Shown in pieces: positions 44,089 through 52,535 of a stretch of DNA of 64,000 nucleotides. The stretch comes from Thiodiazotropha sp050305635 (GTDB lineage Bacteria; Pseudomonadota; Gammaproteobacteria; Chromatiales; Chromatiaceae). The stretch lies in assembly GCA_050305635.1 (NCBI GenBank), contig JBNLFS010000148.1:5179-69178 (forward strand), written 5' to 3'. Under the pieces are notes generated by a model. That model was not told the DNA's origin and ran no database searches. It saw only the letters and a program-made list of their open reading frames with translations. The position numbers and the translations under genes are program-made. Position 1 is the stretch's first letter; each line of letters begins with the position of its first letter.

Positions 44089-45081
44089 CTAAAGCTTCAC
44101 AAGCCGGGAATACAGCGCCCCCTCCAGCCCGGCGATCTTTTCCAGCTGGTCGGCGATGGAATCGAAGGTATCGTCGTAGCGAGCCTTGCTCTTGCGCGCG
44201 CACATCAGGGCGAACAGGCGCCATTCGTCACCGATGCGGGACATCTCCTGGGCCGCTTCATCGAGCAGATCCGAGCCGAGGATTTCGGCGGCTTCCTGGA
44301 GGAACGCCGCGTACATGAAACGGAAACCGCCCCCGCCGGTGCCGATCTCCTCCTGCATTCGCACGATATGTCCCAGGTAGAGATGCGCCTTGCGATCCTC
44401 GACCCGGTCCAGACCCCGTATGTTGCGCGCCACCCGGGCAATCCCCTTGACCCCGGCGATGGGCACCGGGCTTTTCGGACCGTTGATCTTCGCCGTAAAA
44501 CGGATCGCTTTGGGCAACAGAGTCGGGTAATCGATGCGCTCCGGCACCGAGTCCGGGTAGTAGAGCAGCCCCTTGGGCGCCAGAGCCCCCTTGGCGAAGC
44601 GCGCCCGGCTGAGACTCGGCGGATCTACCGACACCACATGGGAGAAGACCGGGTCGCTGATCCGGTACTGCCCTGCCTCGCGGGCATATACCAGCAGGTT
44701 GTGGGCATTGAAGTGAAAGCGCATATTCTCCGGAAAATAGGGCAGGAAGAACACCGAAGTCTGCAGACCCACCACCTGACCCTGGTCCAGCAGCCGGTTG
44801 AGCTCCGCCTCCCCCTGCTGAGGTTTGCGGAACCGGCGGAAGTTCATGCGCAGACCGGGAATGCGCCGGGACAGGGCACGAATGATCATCCTCGGCGGTG
44901 TACGGTAGGCAATCAGGGGCAGGCCGTTGATCTTCACCAGGGGGATATAGGCGTAGGTCAGACCGCTGGCCAGGCCGAACACCATCGCCTCGGAGAGTTC
45001 CAGTCCGTGATGGCGCAACATCCCGGACATAGCGCCGGTCTCGCAATGGGCCGCATGACGATGATCGAATTCCGCCGGCAT
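44089..45081 (-). CDS. BtrH-like N-terminal domain protein (predicted acyl-/peptidyl-transferase fold)
   Basis: 330 residues from the ATG at 45081, which shares one base with the stop of the preceding gene; longer starts run into that gene. The start reads FDHRHAAHCETGAMSGMLRHHGLELSEAMVFGLASGL, the BtrH_N pattern with His and the presumed catalytic Cys (residue about 14). BtrH transfers an acyl group from an ACP to butirosin, so an ACP-to-acceptor transfer role is plausible in a cluster with its own ACP. The C-terminal half is helical (DUF4872-like). No other functional hint. Confidence 0.78.
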   Translation of the reverse strand: MPAEFDHRHAAHCETGAMSGMLRHHGLELSEAMVFGLASGLTYAYIPLVKINGLPLIAYRTPPRMIIRALSRRIPGLRMNFRRFRKPQQGEAELNRLLDQGQVVGLQTSVFFLPYFPENMRFHFNAHNLLVYAREAGQYRISDPVFSHVVSVDPPSLSRARFAKGALAPKGLLYYPDSVPERIDYPTLLPKAIRFTAKINGPKSPVPIAGVKGIARVARNIRGLDRVEDRKAHLYLGHIVRMQEEIGTGGGGFRFMYAAFLQEAAEILGSDLLDEAAQEMSRIGDEWRLFALMCARKSKARYDDTFDSIADQLEKIAGLEGALYSRLVKL

Positions 45082-45491
45082 CACTCGGCACCCTCGTCCG
45101 GCAAGCGCTTCAGGGTCGCCACGTCGATTCCCAGCACCTCCGCATAACCCGCCAGCCGGGCCTCGGAGCAGGCGGCGAAGCGGCGTGGATCGAAATCCCG
45201 CTTCACCCACCACTGGAACCGACCCACCGCCTGGGCCAGCATCGGCAGGTCCATGCGCTGGTGATACATGTGGTATTCCAGGGGCGAGGTCAGTCCCTGA
45301 CGCGCCCGCGCCAGGGCATCCCGGCTGAGCCGCTCGATCTCATCCAGGGCCTGCGCGAGCACCAGTTCCTCGACTTCCCAGCCCGAGGTCTGGTTGATCT
45401 CGATCCGCCCGCCCTCGGACTCGGCGTAGATCACCTTGGTCTCGCCCCCCAGGGATTGAGCCTGATCCTGTGGAATATCCCGGAACTTCAT
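45081..45491 (-). CDS. Uncharacterised 136-residue cluster protein
   Basis: Soluble protein without signal peptide or membrane segment. It has mixed beta and helical regions, with conserved-looking EINQTSGWEVEELVLAQALDEIERLS and YHMYHQRMDLPMLAQAVGRFQWWVKRDFDP. I do not recognise the family. It overlaps the upstream ketosynthase III gene by four bases (ATGA) and the downstream BtrH-like gene by one base, so it is surely part of the same unit and may be a small accessory or regulatory subunit. Confidence 0.75.
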   Translation of the reverse strand: MKFRDIPQDQAQSLGGETKVIYAESEGGRIEINQTSGWEVEELVLAQALDEIERLSRDALARARQGLTSPLEYHMYHQRMDLPMLAQAVGRFQWWVKRDFDPRRFAACSEARLAGYAEVLGIDVATLKRLPDEGAE

Positions 45492-46645
45492 ACCGCGGTC
45501 AGCAACATGAAGGAGCTGGAGAAACGCCCGCTTTCCGGGACGAAACAGAGCAGCCGGTCGCCGCTCTTCACCCGCCCGGACTTCAGCAGCTCATCCAGCA
45601 TGATGTAGATGGAGGCGGAACCGGTATTGCCCCGGGTGGTCAGGTTGGTGAACCAGCGCTCCCTGGGGATCTCGAAATCCAGCGCCACCAGGGCCTCGTA
45701 GACCTTGTCCTCGAAGAACATGGAGGAGATGTGGGGCAGGAAGAAGTCCACCTGCTCGGCGCGCAGGCCGGTTTTCGGGATCACCCGTTTGAGGGTCTCC
45801 ACCACCGCCATCGGCACGATGTGTTCGTTGAGCAGTTTGACATCCTGCTTGATGGTCATCACCGAATGATCCATCAACGCCTCTTGAGAATAGAGCTTCC
45901 AGCTGCGCAGCGCGCCATCTTCGAGCTTTTCCGCCCCCGCATACATGCAGGTCTCCAACTCGTTGGCGTAGGAGAAGATCTCGATCCAGTCGATCGCCAG
46001 CACCGGCTGATCGGCGCGCCGGCGGGGCTCGGACTCCACCCGGAAGGCACCGGCCCCGTCGGAGAGCATCCAGCGCAGGAAGTCCTTTTCGAAGGCGATC
46101 TCCGGCTTCTTCTGCAACTGGTCCAGCTTGTAGCGGGACTCGGCCTCGAAATGATCCGCGCGAAGCACCGGGGAGGCCAGCTCCGAGCCGGTGGAGACCA
46201 CCTGGTCGAACTCACCGCTCTTCACCCCCAGATAGGCATACTTCAAAGCCGCCGCGCCACTCAGACAGATTCCCGAAGTGGAGATCACCTCGCAACAGGG
46301 GTTACCCAGCTCCCCATGCACCATCAGCCCGTGCCCCGGCATGACCTGATCCGGCAGGGAGGTGCCGGAGACCAGGCATTGCAGGCCCCACAGCTCCTCT
46401 TCCGAGTCGAACAGAGCGCGCACGCACTGGGCGGTCATCTGCGCGTTGGTGTGGGTCATCTCCCCCGTATCAGGATCGATGGCATAGTAGCGCTGTTTGA
46501 TGCCATTGCTGCGCAGCACCAGGCGTTTGGCCCGGGAGGGCTTGCCCCCCACCATGCCGAGCACCGTTTCGATCCGCTCATTGTCCACCGGTTGGTTAGG
46601 CAGGAAGGAGGCGGTATTGGTGATATACGCCTTCATGCGTCGCAA
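45488..46645 (-). CDS. FabH-like beta-ketoacyl-ACP synthase III (DarB-like)
   Basis: 385 residues with the thiolase fold. The triad is complete: Cys in STSGICLSGAAALKYA (about 130), His in FFLPHISSMFFEDK (about 285) and Asn in LTTRGNTGSASIYI (about 325). Longer than housekeeping FabH (about 320). With the DarA-like protein encoded just upstream and overlapping by 13 bases, it resembles DarB, which condenses two acyl chains to the dialkylresorcinol precursor. No aromatase DarC was seen. Confidence 0.85.
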   Translation of the reverse strand: MRRMKAYITNTASFLPNQPVDNERIETVLGMVGGKPSRAKRLVLRSNGIKQRYYAIDPDTGEMTHTNAQMTAQCVRALFDSEEELWGLQCLVSGTSLPDQVMPGHGLMVHGELGNPCCEVISTSGICLSGAAALKYAYLGVKSGEFDQVVSTGSELASPVLRADHFEAESRYKLDQLQKKPEIAFEKDFLRWMLSDGAGAFRVESEPRRRADQPVLAIDWIEIFSYANELETCMYAGAEKLEDGALRSWKLYSQEALMDHSVMTIKQDVKLLNEHIVPMAVVETLKRVIPKTGLRAEQVDFFLPHISSMFFEDKVYEALVALDFEIPRERWFTNLTTRGNTGSASIYIMLDELLKSGRVKSGDRLLCFVPESGRFSSSFMLLTAV

Positions 46646-47586
46646 CCGAACTGGTTCATGCGCTCACGCCCCGAACCGGAGGGCGCTTCATAATAGGTTT
46701 TGATCTGCTGATGTCTTTGCTTCATAAACGGGCCCAGCAGCGCCTTGAGCAGCATCGTCACAGGCACCACCGTTACAATCATTAATACCAGGAACACGAC
46801 ATAGAGGAACAGCACGGGTTTGCGCCCGGGATCCCCCGGTCTGCCCACCCGGCGCAACAGCTTGCCCCAGACGAGAAAACTGCGATGGCCCGCCTTCTCC
46901 GACTGGATCAGGCTGACGTCCGCATTGACCGCACCGAGCCCCTTCAGCATCGGCGCTGTTTCACGTTCCGCATCCTCACGCAGCCCGGCCTCGATGGCCC
47001 GGCCGAAGCGGCAACTGGCCGCGATGTCCCGATCCGAGACCCCGGCCGGGGGAAAACCCCAGAAGGCGTTCTTGCGCCCGGTCCACAACCACCGGGGCGT
47101 CGTCACAAAGGTCGCCAGGCTGGAGCCCTGATCGGTCAACACCACATTATCGAGCAATCGGGCGCCGCAGTCATCCAACAGACCCTTTATTGTTTCCTGG
47201 GCCCGGGTCCACATGTTGCGGCAACCGATCAAGGTGATCACAGGGCGGTCCTTGAGCAGGGCTTTGCCCTGCGGACTCTGCAGGAATGCCGTGATCGGCG
47301 GCGCCGGCGCCAGGAACCAGACCTGATAGGCGAGGATCACCAGGTCGGCCGAATAGTCCGCGTCCACCGTGATCGGTTGCAACGGCGGCGGATCCAGGTA
47401 GACACACTCCGGAAACACATCCAGAAACTCGAAGAAAGGCCAGGGGTAGGGAAAGGAAGTGACCGGCTGAAGGGTCTCCACCCGCAGCTCGATATCCCCT
47501 GAATCGGCCAGGGGGCGGCACAGGGCATCGACGATTCGGGAAAGCTGACCGGTTTGAGAGTACTGAACGACGAGAATCTTTTTCAT
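46633..47586 (-). CDS. DarA-like 'dialkylresorcinol condensing enzyme' with flavodoxin fold
   Basis: 317 residues. It opens MKKILVVQYSQTGQLSRIVD, a flavodoxin-type phosphate/FMN loop, and then LVILAYQVWFLAPAPPITAFL and PVITLIGCRNMW. A C-terminal TM pair (about 262–292) anchors it to the membrane. In flexirubin and dialkylresorcinol clusters the homologue lies beside darB, as here (13-base overlap). It is the first gene of a four-gene minus-strand operon converging on the ABC/ACP/KS operon. Whether it closes a ring or reduces an intermediate is not evident. Confidence 0.78.
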   Translation of the reverse strand: MKKILVVQYSQTGQLSRIVDALCRPLADSGDIELRVETLQPVTSFPYPWPFFEFLDVFPECVYLDPPPLQPITVDADYSADLVILAYQVWFLAPAPPITAFLQSPQGKALLKDRPVITLIGCRNMWTRAQETIKGLLDDCGARLLDNVVLTDQGSSLATFVTTPRWLWTGRKNAFWGFPPAGVSDRDIAASCRFGRAIEAGLREDAERETAPMLKGLGAVNADVSLIQSEKAGHRSFLVWGKLLRRVGRPGDPGRKPVLFLYVVFLVLMIVTVVPVTMLLKALLGPFMKQRHQQIKTYYEAPSGSGRERMNQFGCDA

Positions 47587-47824
47587 AGCTGACAGATGAC
47601 CACTGGGCGAAACACTCCCTTGCGCCCACTCGGCGTTCTGAGACGGGGATCCGATCGGCCGGTTGTCGCGGTCCTGCGGCTAGTCCGGTCGATGCACGGC
47701 GCAATCCCTCATCAAACTGAGAGTCGGGATCAGTCTGCCTTTGGAACCCAACGCTGTCAATCGGCACCCGATCAACCCGCCGTAAACAACCCCCTTCCCC
47801 CCGTTCATCGGGGCACTGAATCGC

Positions 47825-47860
47825 AAAAAAAAAACGCCCCCGGAGTTACCCCCGGAGGCG
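47825..47860 (-). terminator. Intrinsic terminator of the CZB chemoreceptor gene
   Basis: On the minus strand a GC-rich hairpin of about nine pairs with one mismatch is followed by ten T residues (A-run at 47825–47834 on the plus strand). It lies 13 bases past the chemoreceptor stop. Confidence 0.9.
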
Positions 47861-47872
47861 CCTACCCTTCAT

Positions 47873-50134
47873 TCATAACTTGTTACGGATCACCTGCATC
47901 ATTTTCACGATCTCTTCGGACAGGGGCCCCACCCGCAGATACTCCCGCTCCGCAGCCTCCATATCGCCCTGCCGCTTCAACTCCACCACCCGGCGGATCA
48001 GTTCATGGAGTTCCCGATGGGGCTTCTCCATCTGCGAGATCTCGCTGATGTGCGCCAGCTGTTCCCGACCGACCTGGTTATACCATTTACCGAAGGAGCA
48101 CTGGGTATGGTCGAAGGCAGACCGCTCATCCAGAGATCCCTTGCCGTCCAGGAACCCCCGCAGTTTGGTCTTCCAGCTCAGGTGAGCCACCATCGCCTGC
48201 TGCAGCTGCTTGGCGTGCTCATCTCCCACATTGAACTGCTCCAACAGTTTGCTCAGCTGATCGATCTCAGAGGACATCTCCTGGGTGGCCTCGTAGGTTT
48301 TTTCGGAATCCAGGGAGGTTTCATCGGCGATGTGCTTGATCTCCACGATGCTGCGGTTGATGTCCTCCGCCACGGCGCTCTGCTCCTCGGCGGCGGTGGC
48401 GATCTGGGTGCTCATGTGGGTGATGGTTTCAACCACCCGGTTAATCTCCTCCAGGGACTCATAGGCGCGCCCGGCCTGTTCGACACTGGTGGCCGCCTTC
48501 TCCTGGCTGGTCTCCATGACACTCACGGTATCGCGCACCCCGGACTGGAGACTCTCGATCATCTCCTGAATCTCTTCGGTGGAATCCTGGGTACGTTTCG
48601 CCAGGGTCCTGACCTCATCGGCCACCACCGCGAATCCGCGGCCCTGCTCGCCGGCCCGGGCGGCTTCGATGGCCGCGTTCAAGGCCAGCAGATTGGTCTG
48701 GTCGGCGATCCCCCGGATCACATCCAGCACCGAACCGATCCGCTCGCTGTCCTCTTCCACATGACGCACGGTCTCGACCGCGCGCCCCACCTCCCGGGCC
48801 AGGGTGTCGATACTGCTCGAGACATCGCTCACCACCTGACGCCCGGCACTGGCCTGGCGATCCGCCTGTTTCGCCGCCTCGGCGGTCTGGGTGGTGTTCT
48901 GCGCCACATCATGCACCGTGGCCGACATCTCCGTCATCGCGGTGGCCACCTGGGTGGTCTGTTCATGCTGCAGACGAATACCTCGTGCGGTGTGATCGGA
49001 CAACGCGGCGAACTGACCGCTATGCACACTCAGGTTACCGGCGGAACGGGCGACACTGCGAATCATGCGCTCGGTCTTCTCGGCAAACCGGTTGTAGGCC
49101 CTGGAGAGTCGGGAGACCTCGTCCTTGCCCGCCTCGTCCATGCGCACGGTCAAATCCCCTTCCGCGGAGGCGATGCCCTCCATCGCCAGGGCGGCCTGAC
49201 AGATAGGTTTGACCACACCACGACTGATCAGCCATACCAGCACACCGATCACAGCCGCGGAGGCCAGGCCCAGCAGAAAAATAATCCAGGAGAGATTGGA
49301 GATGGAATTTGCATAGGCGGTCCGATCCTTGGCCACGATCATGACCCCCAACGGTTTTCCGGAATAGTCGGCGACGGTGGCCGCATAGTAGGCCACCGGG
49401 GTGCCTTTCAGGTCACCTAAGCCGAACACATGCTCATCTTTCTCCAATCCAAGCATCGCATCGGTGGACACCAGGTCGTTGTCCGCCATGGTGGTTGCGA
49501 AGCGGTCCAGCTTGCCGTCCCGGTTGATGTAGAGCTCCAGGTTGACCTGGTGATGCTTGGCGTAATCATCGAAAAAGGCCTGACCGAAGGACATGCCGAA
49601 CTCCACAGTGCCCTGATGCTTGCCCTGGTAGCTGACCGGCACCATACCGCGCACCCCAAGACCCGCAACACCCACTTCCAGACCCTGGATTTCCCGGTTA
49701 TTCTGGTTGGCGTCCACCACGGTGAAACGGAATGAGGAAAGATCATCGCCGAATTTTTCCGGCTTGTGGACCCGCAGGAAGGAGGTGGCCGGCGGGGTAT
49801 GAAACTGGAATTGACGCACCCCGTAGGACTTCTTCAAGGTTTGGAAACCGGGCACGAAGAGTTCCGAAAGGGTCTCGCGATCACGCGCGGCAAACGCCTC
49901 CTGCACCTTCGGCATGCCCGCCACCAGGGCACTCATGGCCCGGGCCACACGGCCCTCGGAATCCACCGAAGCGACCACATTCTCGAAGATCTTACTGACC
50001 TCGCTCTGTTCCGCATCATTCAGCATGCCACTCATAAAGCTGAAGGTTGTGTATAAGGTGATGGCCAGCACAATCACTACCGCCAGAACGGTAGCGATCA
50101 CAAACCTGAGTGAGATTCCAATATTACGAAACAT
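47873..50134 (-). CDS. Methyl-accepting chemotaxis protein with C-terminal CZB domain
   Basis: 753 residues. TM1 (about 10–32) and TM2 (about 283–305) flank a large Cache-type periplasmic sensor. HAMP and a signalling domain with NLLALNAAIEAARAGEQG follow. The C-terminal ~100 residues are a chemoreceptor zinc-binding (CZB) domain: HLSWKTKLRGFLDGKG, DHTQCSFGKWYN and MEKPHRELHELI supply the three His and one Cys that bind zinc. CZB receptors respond to zinc or oxidants such as hypochlorite in studied species. Single gene with its own terminator. Confidence 0.93.
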   Translation of the reverse strand: MFRNIGISLRFVIATVLAVVIVLAITLYTTFSFMSGMLNDAEQSEVSKIFENVVASVDSEGRVARAMSALVAGMPKVQEAFAARDRETLSELFVPGFQTLKKSYGVRQFQFHTPPATSFLRVHKPEKFGDDLSSFRFTVVDANQNNREIQGLEVGVAGLGVRGMVPVSYQGKHQGTVEFGMSFGQAFFDDYAKHHQVNLELYINRDGKLDRFATTMADNDLVSTDAMLGLEKDEHVFGLGDLKGTPVAYYAATVADYSGKPLGVMIVAKDRTAYANSISNLSWIIFLLGLASAAVIGVLVWLISRGVVKPICQAALAMEGIASAEGDLTVRMDEAGKDEVSRLSRAYNRFAEKTERMIRSVARSAGNLSVHSGQFAALSDHTARGIRLQHEQTTQVATAMTEMSATVHDVAQNTTQTAEAAKQADRQASAGRQVVSDVSSSIDTLAREVGRAVETVRHVEEDSERIGSVLDVIRGIADQTNLLALNAAIEAARAGEQGRGFAVVADEVRTLAKRTQDSTEEIQEMIESLQSGVRDTVSVMETSQEKAATSVEQAGRAYESLEEINRVVETITHMSTQIATAAEEQSAVAEDINRSIVEIKHIADETSLDSEKTYEATQEMSSEIDQLSKLLEQFNVGDEHAKQLQQAMVAHLSWKTKLRGFLDGKGSLDERSAFDHTQCSFGKWYNQVGREQLAHISEISQMEKPHRELHELIRRVVELKRQGDMEAAEREYLRVGPLSEEIVKMMQVIRNKL

Positions 50135-50271
50135 GAAAGTGTCTCCTCTTTAGTACATACGGATCCCTCCGCTCATCCATCCGATGTTTCCTGGATGGGT
50201 TAAAAAAATGACCGTCATTGCAGTTATAGCGACCTTTGTCCCAAATTATTAACCGTTATTAACCCGCGCAT

Positions 50272-50300
50272 AAAAAAACCCGCCTTCCTGGGAAGGCGGG
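50272..50300 (-). terminator. groEL intrinsic terminator
   Basis: Perfect 10-bp stem (CCCGCCTTCC 50279–50288 with GGAAGGCGGG 50291–50300) with a two-base loop, followed on the minus strand by seven T residues. It lies 34 bases past the groEL stop. Confidence 0.93.
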
Positions 50301-50333
50301 CTTTCGTGTGCCGGACTAAACGCGCAGGGGCAA

Positions 50334-51974
50334 TTACATCATGCCGCCCATGCCGCCCATGCCCATGTCGCCCATCGGCGGAGCACCGGCATCGTCCTTC
50401 GGCTCTTCCGCCACCATGCACTCGGTGGTGATCATCAGACCGGCCACGGAGGAGGCGTTCTGCAGCGCGGAACGGGCCACCTTGGTCGGATCCAGGATAC
50501 CCATCTCCATCATGTCGCCGTAGGTGTCGTTGCTGGCGTTGAAACCGAAGTTGGCTTCGCCGTTGCGCACCTTGTCGAGCACCACCGAGGGCTCGCCACC
50601 CGCGTTGGCGACGATCTGGCGCAGGGGTTCTTCCATGGCGCGGCGGGCGATGCTGATACCCACATCCTGGTCATGGTTTTCACCGGTCAGTTCGTGGATC
50701 GCGTTCAGAGCACGCACCAGGGCCACGCCACCGCCGGGAACCACACCCTCTTCCACGGCCGCGCGGGTCGCGTGCAGGGCGTCTTCCACACGGGCCTTCT
50801 TCTCTTTCATCTCCACTTCCGTGGCGGCGCCCACCTTGATCACGGCCACACCGCCGGCGAGCTTGGCCACCCGCTCCTGCAGCTTCTCCCGGTCGTAGTC
50901 GGAGGAGGTCTCCTCGATCTGGGCGCGGATCTGCTCGACCCGGGCCTTGATGTCGCCTTCAGCACCGGCGCCGTCGATGATTGTGGTCTCGTCCTTGGAG
51001 ATGGTGACCTTCTTGGCGTTACCCAGGTCATCCAGGGTGGCCTTCTCGAGAGACAGGCCCACTTCCTCGGAGATCACGGTACCGCCGGTCAGGATGGCGA
51101 TATCCTGCAGCATGGCCTTGCGACGGTCGCCGAAGCCCGGAGCCTTGACCGCGGTCACCTTGACGATACCGCGCAGGTTGTTCACCACCAGGGTGGCCAG
51201 GGCCTCGCCTTCCACGTCTTCTGCGATGATCAGCAGGGGTTTGCCCGCTTTGGCGACGCCTTCGAGCACCGGCAGCAGTTCGCGGATATTGGAGACTTTC
51301 TTGTCGTGCAGCAGGATGTAGGGGTCGTCCAGTTCGGCGCTCTGACTCTGCTGGTTGGTGACGAAATAGGGGGAGAGGTAACCACGATCGAACTGCATAC
51401 CCTCGACCACGTCGAGCTCGTTCTGCAGAGCGGAACCCTCTTCCACGGTAATGACGCCTTCCTTGCCCACTTTCTGCATCGCTTCGGCGATGATGTCACC
51501 CACATTGGAATCGGAGTTGGCGGAAATGGTGCCGACCTGGGCAATTTCCTTGTCGTTGGAGCAGGGGCGGGAGATCTTCTTCAGCTCTTCCACGGCGGCC
51601 AGGACGGCCTTGTCGATGCCGCGCTTGAGATCCATCGGGTTCATGCCCGCAGCAACCGCCTTCAGGCCTTCGCGCACCAGGGCCTGAGCCAGCACGGTTG
51701 CGGTGGTGGTGCCGTCACCGGCCACATCGGAGGTCTGGGAAGAGACCTCTTTGACCATCTGCGCGCCCATGTTCTCGAATTTGTCGGAGAGTTCGATCTC
51801 TTTGGCCACGGAGACGCCGTCCTTGGTGACGGTCGGGGCGCCAAAGCTCTTCTCCAGCACCACGTTACGGCCTTTCGGACCCAGCGTGACCTTGACCGCG
51901 TTCGCCAGGACGTTCACACCCTTCATCATTCTCTGACGGGCGTCATCACCAAATTTAACTTCTTTTGCACTCAT
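50334..51974 (-). CDS. groEL: Chaperonin GroEL (60 kDa)
   Basis: 546 residues, normal length. It starts MSAKEVKFGDDARQRMM, contains GPKGRNVVLEKSFG, the ATPase motif GDGTTTATVLAQA and the hinge region AVEEGVVPGGGVAL, and ends in the GGM-rich tail GDMGMGGMGGMM. It forms the double-ring folding chamber with GroES. The gene follows groES by 75 bases and ends at a strong terminator. Confidence 0.98.
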   Translation of the reverse strand: MSAKEVKFGDDARQRMMKGVNVLANAVKVTLGPKGRNVVLEKSFGAPTVTKDGVSVAKEIELSDKFENMGAQMVKEVSSQTSDVAGDGTTTATVLAQALVREGLKAVAAGMNPMDLKRGIDKAVLAAVEELKKISRPCSNDKEIAQVGTISANSDSNVGDIIAEAMQKVGKEGVITVEEGSALQNELDVVEGMQFDRGYLSPYFVTNQQSQSAELDDPYILLHDKKVSNIRELLPVLEGVAKAGKPLLIIAEDVEGEALATLVVNNLRGIVKVTAVKAPGFGDRRKAMLQDIAILTGGTVISEEVGLSLEKATLDDLGNAKKVTISKDETTIIDGAGAEGDIKARVEQIRAQIEETSSDYDREKLQERVAKLAGGVAVIKVGAATEVEMKEKKARVEDALHATRAAVEEGVVPGGGVALVRALNAIHELTGENHDQDVGISIARRAMEEPLRQIVANAGGEPSVVLDKVRNGEANFGFNASNDTYGDMMEMGILDPTKVARSALQNASSVAGLMITTECMVAEEPKDDAGAPPMGDMGMGGMGGMM

Positions 51975-52049
51975 GTCTTGATTTCCTTGGGATCTAGTTA
52001 TGATTCGTCTTCAGGTCTGGCCTGCATTGATAAAGACGGTCGACCGGGA

Positions 52050-52340
52050 TCAACCCTCGATCACACCCATGATGTCTTCTTCGCGCATGACCAGAACTTC
52101 TTCGCCACCGATTTTCACTTCGGTACCGGAGTATTTGCCGAACAGGACCTTGTCACCCACCTTCACTTCCAGAGGACGGATCTCGCCGCTCTCGGTGATT
52201 TTGCCCTTGCCAATGGCCAGCACCTCACCCTGAACAGGCTTTTCGGTAGCGGCATCGGGAAGCACGATGCCACCCGGGCTGGTACGCTCTTCTTCCATAC
52301 GGCGAACGATTACACGATCGTGCAGCGGACGAATATTCAT
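52050..52340 (-). CDS. groES: Co-chaperonin GroES (10 kDa)
   Basis: 96 residues: MNIRPLHDRVIVRRMEEE at the start, the mobile loop ERTSPGGIVLPDAATEKP and the C-terminal EEDIMGVIE. It caps the GroEL ring. The gene has a good ribosome site (GTAGGAGAAA) and is transcribed from the promoter/CIRCE region just upstream. Confidence 0.98.
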   Translation of the reverse strand: MNIRPLHDRVIVRRMEEERTSPGGIVLPDAATEKPVQGEVLAIGKGKITESGEIRPLEVKVGDKVLFGKYSGTEVKIGGEEVLVMREEDIMGVIEG

Positions 52341-52411
52341 CGACTGTTTCTCCTACAATATTTTGGTGTTTTGTATCGTCAGAATTGTTTTGCGGTTCTC
52401 AGGCGGCGCTG

Positions 52412-52438
52412 TTAGCACTCGCCTAAACTGAGTGCTAA
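52412..52438. promoter_or_regulatory. CIRCE operator (HrcA site)
   Basis: Perfect 9-9-9 inverted repeat: TTAGCACTC (52412–52420), nine-base spacer, GAGTGCTAA (52430–52438). This is the consensus HrcA operator, so the groESL operon is probably repressed by HrcA and induced by heat. Confidence 0.96.
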
Positions 52439-52465
52439 TAATAGGGCTAAATATTCGAGAGTCAA
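52438..52465 (-). promoter_or_regulatory. groESL sigma-70 promoter
   Basis: On the minus strand TTGACT (52465–52460), a 16-base spacer and TATTAT (52443–52438). The −10 box touches the CIRCE element, so HrcA binding would block initiation directly. Confidence 0.85.
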
Positions 52466-52535
52466 GGTCGACGCGGAAGATTTTTCCCGGCCTGAATTTT
52501 CACCACCCAGGCCCTGAGGGTATACTCGCGATTCT

